Source of the DNA: Burkholderia glumae LMG 2196 = ATCC 33617 | GTDB lineage: Bacteria > Pseudomonadota > Gammaproteobacteria > Burkholderiales > Burkholderiaceae | Assembly: GCF_000960995.1 (NCBI RefSeq) | Contig: NZ_CP009435.1 | Coordinates: forward strand, 310,001 to 374,000 | Length of the DNA: 64,000 nucleotides | Direction of reading: 5' to 3' | Shown here: positions 63,107-64,000 of the stretch, one piece after another | How positions within the stretch are numbered: position 1 is the stretch's first letter | Layout of the letters: the number at the start of each line of letters is the position of its first letter | Made by a program: the position numbers and the translations under genes | The notes under the pieces: generated by a model | What the model was told of the DNA's origin: nothing | Databases searched by the model: none | Seen by the model: the letters and a program-made list of their open reading frames with translations, nothing else

Positions 63107-63949
63107 CTACAGCATTTCCAGCGCCTGCTTCTCGCGCGGCGGACGAAACGCCACGTCGAGCCGGGCCAGCGCCGCGTCGTCGATCACCAGGTCGAGCGCC
63201 GCGCGGTTCGCCCGCACGTGCTCGACGTCGCCCGCCTTCGGGATCGCGATCATGTCGTCGCGGCGCAGCACCCAGGCCAGCGCGACCTGCTGGGGCGTGG
63301 CGTCGCGCTCGCGCGCGATCTCGTCGAGCACGGTGCCTTTCGGCAGGCGCAGATGGTCGATCGGGCTGTACGCCATGGCCGGAATGTGCCGCGTCGCCTG
63401 CCACGGCAGCAGGTCGAACTCCGGCCCGCGCCGCGCCAGGTTGTAGAGGATCTGGTTGGTCGCGCAACCGGCGCCGCCCGCGGCGACGAGTTCCTCCATG
63501 TCGTCGGTGTCGAAATTGCTCACGCCCCAGTGTCGGATCTTGCCCGCCGCGCGCAGGCGCTCGAACGCTTCCAGCGTCTCGTCGAGCGGAACCTCGCCGC
63601 GCCAGTGCAGCAGGTAGAGGTCGAGCCGGTCGGTGCCGAGCCGGCGCAGGCTCGCCTCGCACGAGGCGATCATCTGCCGGCGGTCGGCATGGTGCGGATA
63701 GACCTTGCTGACCAGGAACAGCCCGTCGCGCAGGCCCTGGATCGCCTCGCCGACGAGCTCCTCGGTCGCGCCGTCGCCGTACATCTCGGCCGTATCGATC
63801 AGCGTGAGCCCCAGCTCGATGCCGGCGCGCAGCGCCGCGATCTCGGCGGCGCGACGCGCGGGCCGCTCGCCCATCTCCCAGGTGCCCTGCCCGAGCTTCG
63901 CCACCCGCTCGCCGTCGGGCAGCGCAATCGTCTCGATCGTGTTTGCCAT
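63107..63949 (-). CDS. Aldo/keto reductase
   Basis: A 280-residue NADPH-dependent oxidoreductase with TIM-barrel fold. The catalytic tetrad is visible: Asp and Tyr in LTLIDTAEMYGDGATEELVG, Lys in FLVSKVYPHHADRR and His in LDLYLLHWRGEVPLDETLEA. The NADP-binding end has ALAWVLRRDDMIAIPKAGDV. The family resembles YajO/YeaE-type reductases acting on methylglyoxal or other aldehydes; substrate unknown. It stands leftward at the end of the window with 50 bases of upstream DNA visible. Confidence 0.94.
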   Translation of the reverse strand: MANTIETIALPDGERVAKLGQGTWEMGERPARRAAEIAALRAGIELGLTLIDTAEMYGDGATEELVGEAIQGLRDGLFLVSKVYPHHADRRQMIASCEASLRRLGTDRLDLYLLHWRGEVPLDETLEAFERLRAAGKIRHWGVSNFDTDDMEELVAAGGAGCATNQILYNLARRGPEFDLLPWQATRHIPAMAYSPIDHLRLPKGTVLDEIARERDATPQQVALAWVLRRDDMIAIPKAGDVEHVRANRAALDLVIDDAALARLDVAFRPPREKQALEML

Positions 63950-64000
63950 CTCGTCCTCGCCAGTAGTCCGGCACCATGCCGAGCCATCAGTGTAGCGAGT

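Overview
The window is high-GC betaproteobacterial chromosome. Gene content and order (liv transporter genes, ispH-fkpB-radC-rpmBG, nadB beside nadCA, rsmB-purN, ribF-ileS-lspA, coaBC-dut, clpSA beside a cold-shock gene, two unlinked types of isocitrate dehydrogenase side by side) point to Burkholderia sensu stricto, perhaps the gladioli/glumae/plantarii group. The species is an inference.

Region 1 (1 to about 12.75 kb) is a mobile island whose left end lies outside the window. Its replication/control block (1-5 kb, all leftward) is laid out like satellite phage P4: an AlpA/Vis-type regulator, an unknown gene, then a promoter and a short hairpin RNA ending in a terminator that resembles the P4 CI immunity RNA. 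A chain of tiny overlapping genes follows, and then a large Toprim/DUF927 primase-helicase. The cargo (5-12 kb) is an OLD-family ATPase-TOPRIM nuclease, a DUF4365 (nuclease-like) protein fused to TPR repeats, a serine recombinase with dyad repeats upstream, an intact IS5-type element inserted exactly at the recombinase stop codon, and a GNAT acetyltransferase. Palindromes and a six-copy TCTCCAA array at 12.1-12.8 kb mark the right end. No integrase, tRNA or rRNA gene was found.

Region 2 (12.8-31.4 kb) is core metabolism: rsuA, an epimerase-like gene, an iron-sulfur flavin reductase, an acetylornithine aminotransferase with a possible attenuator leader, the livHMGF branched-chain amino-acid importer with a possible attenuator leader, ispH-fkpB, radC, rpmB-rpmG, nadB facing nadC-nadA (the complete de novo quinolinate/NAD branch), and a fatty-acid desaturase.

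Region 3 (31.8-43.9 kb) holds rsmB-purN, ribF-ileS-lspA-coaBC-dut, clpS-clpA and a cold-shock gene. Region 4 (43.9-51.5 kb) is more accessory: a Tat-exported multicopper oxidase, a five-gene non-canonical chemosensory operon built around a membrane-anchored CheA-like kinase, and a small orphan gene. Region 5 (51.7-64 kb) has monomeric and dimeric NADP-isocitrate dehydrogenases, a second pseudouridine synthase, a small secreted Lys/His/Ala-rich protein, a DUF192 protein, an EF-G outside the str operon, an MFS exporter next to a MarR regulator, a nickel/cobalt permease and an aldo/keto reductase.

The best candidates for undescribed biology are the DUF4365-TPR protein and its neighbours in the P4-like island, the CI-type RNA, and the two amino-acid-linked leader regions upstream of livH and argD.
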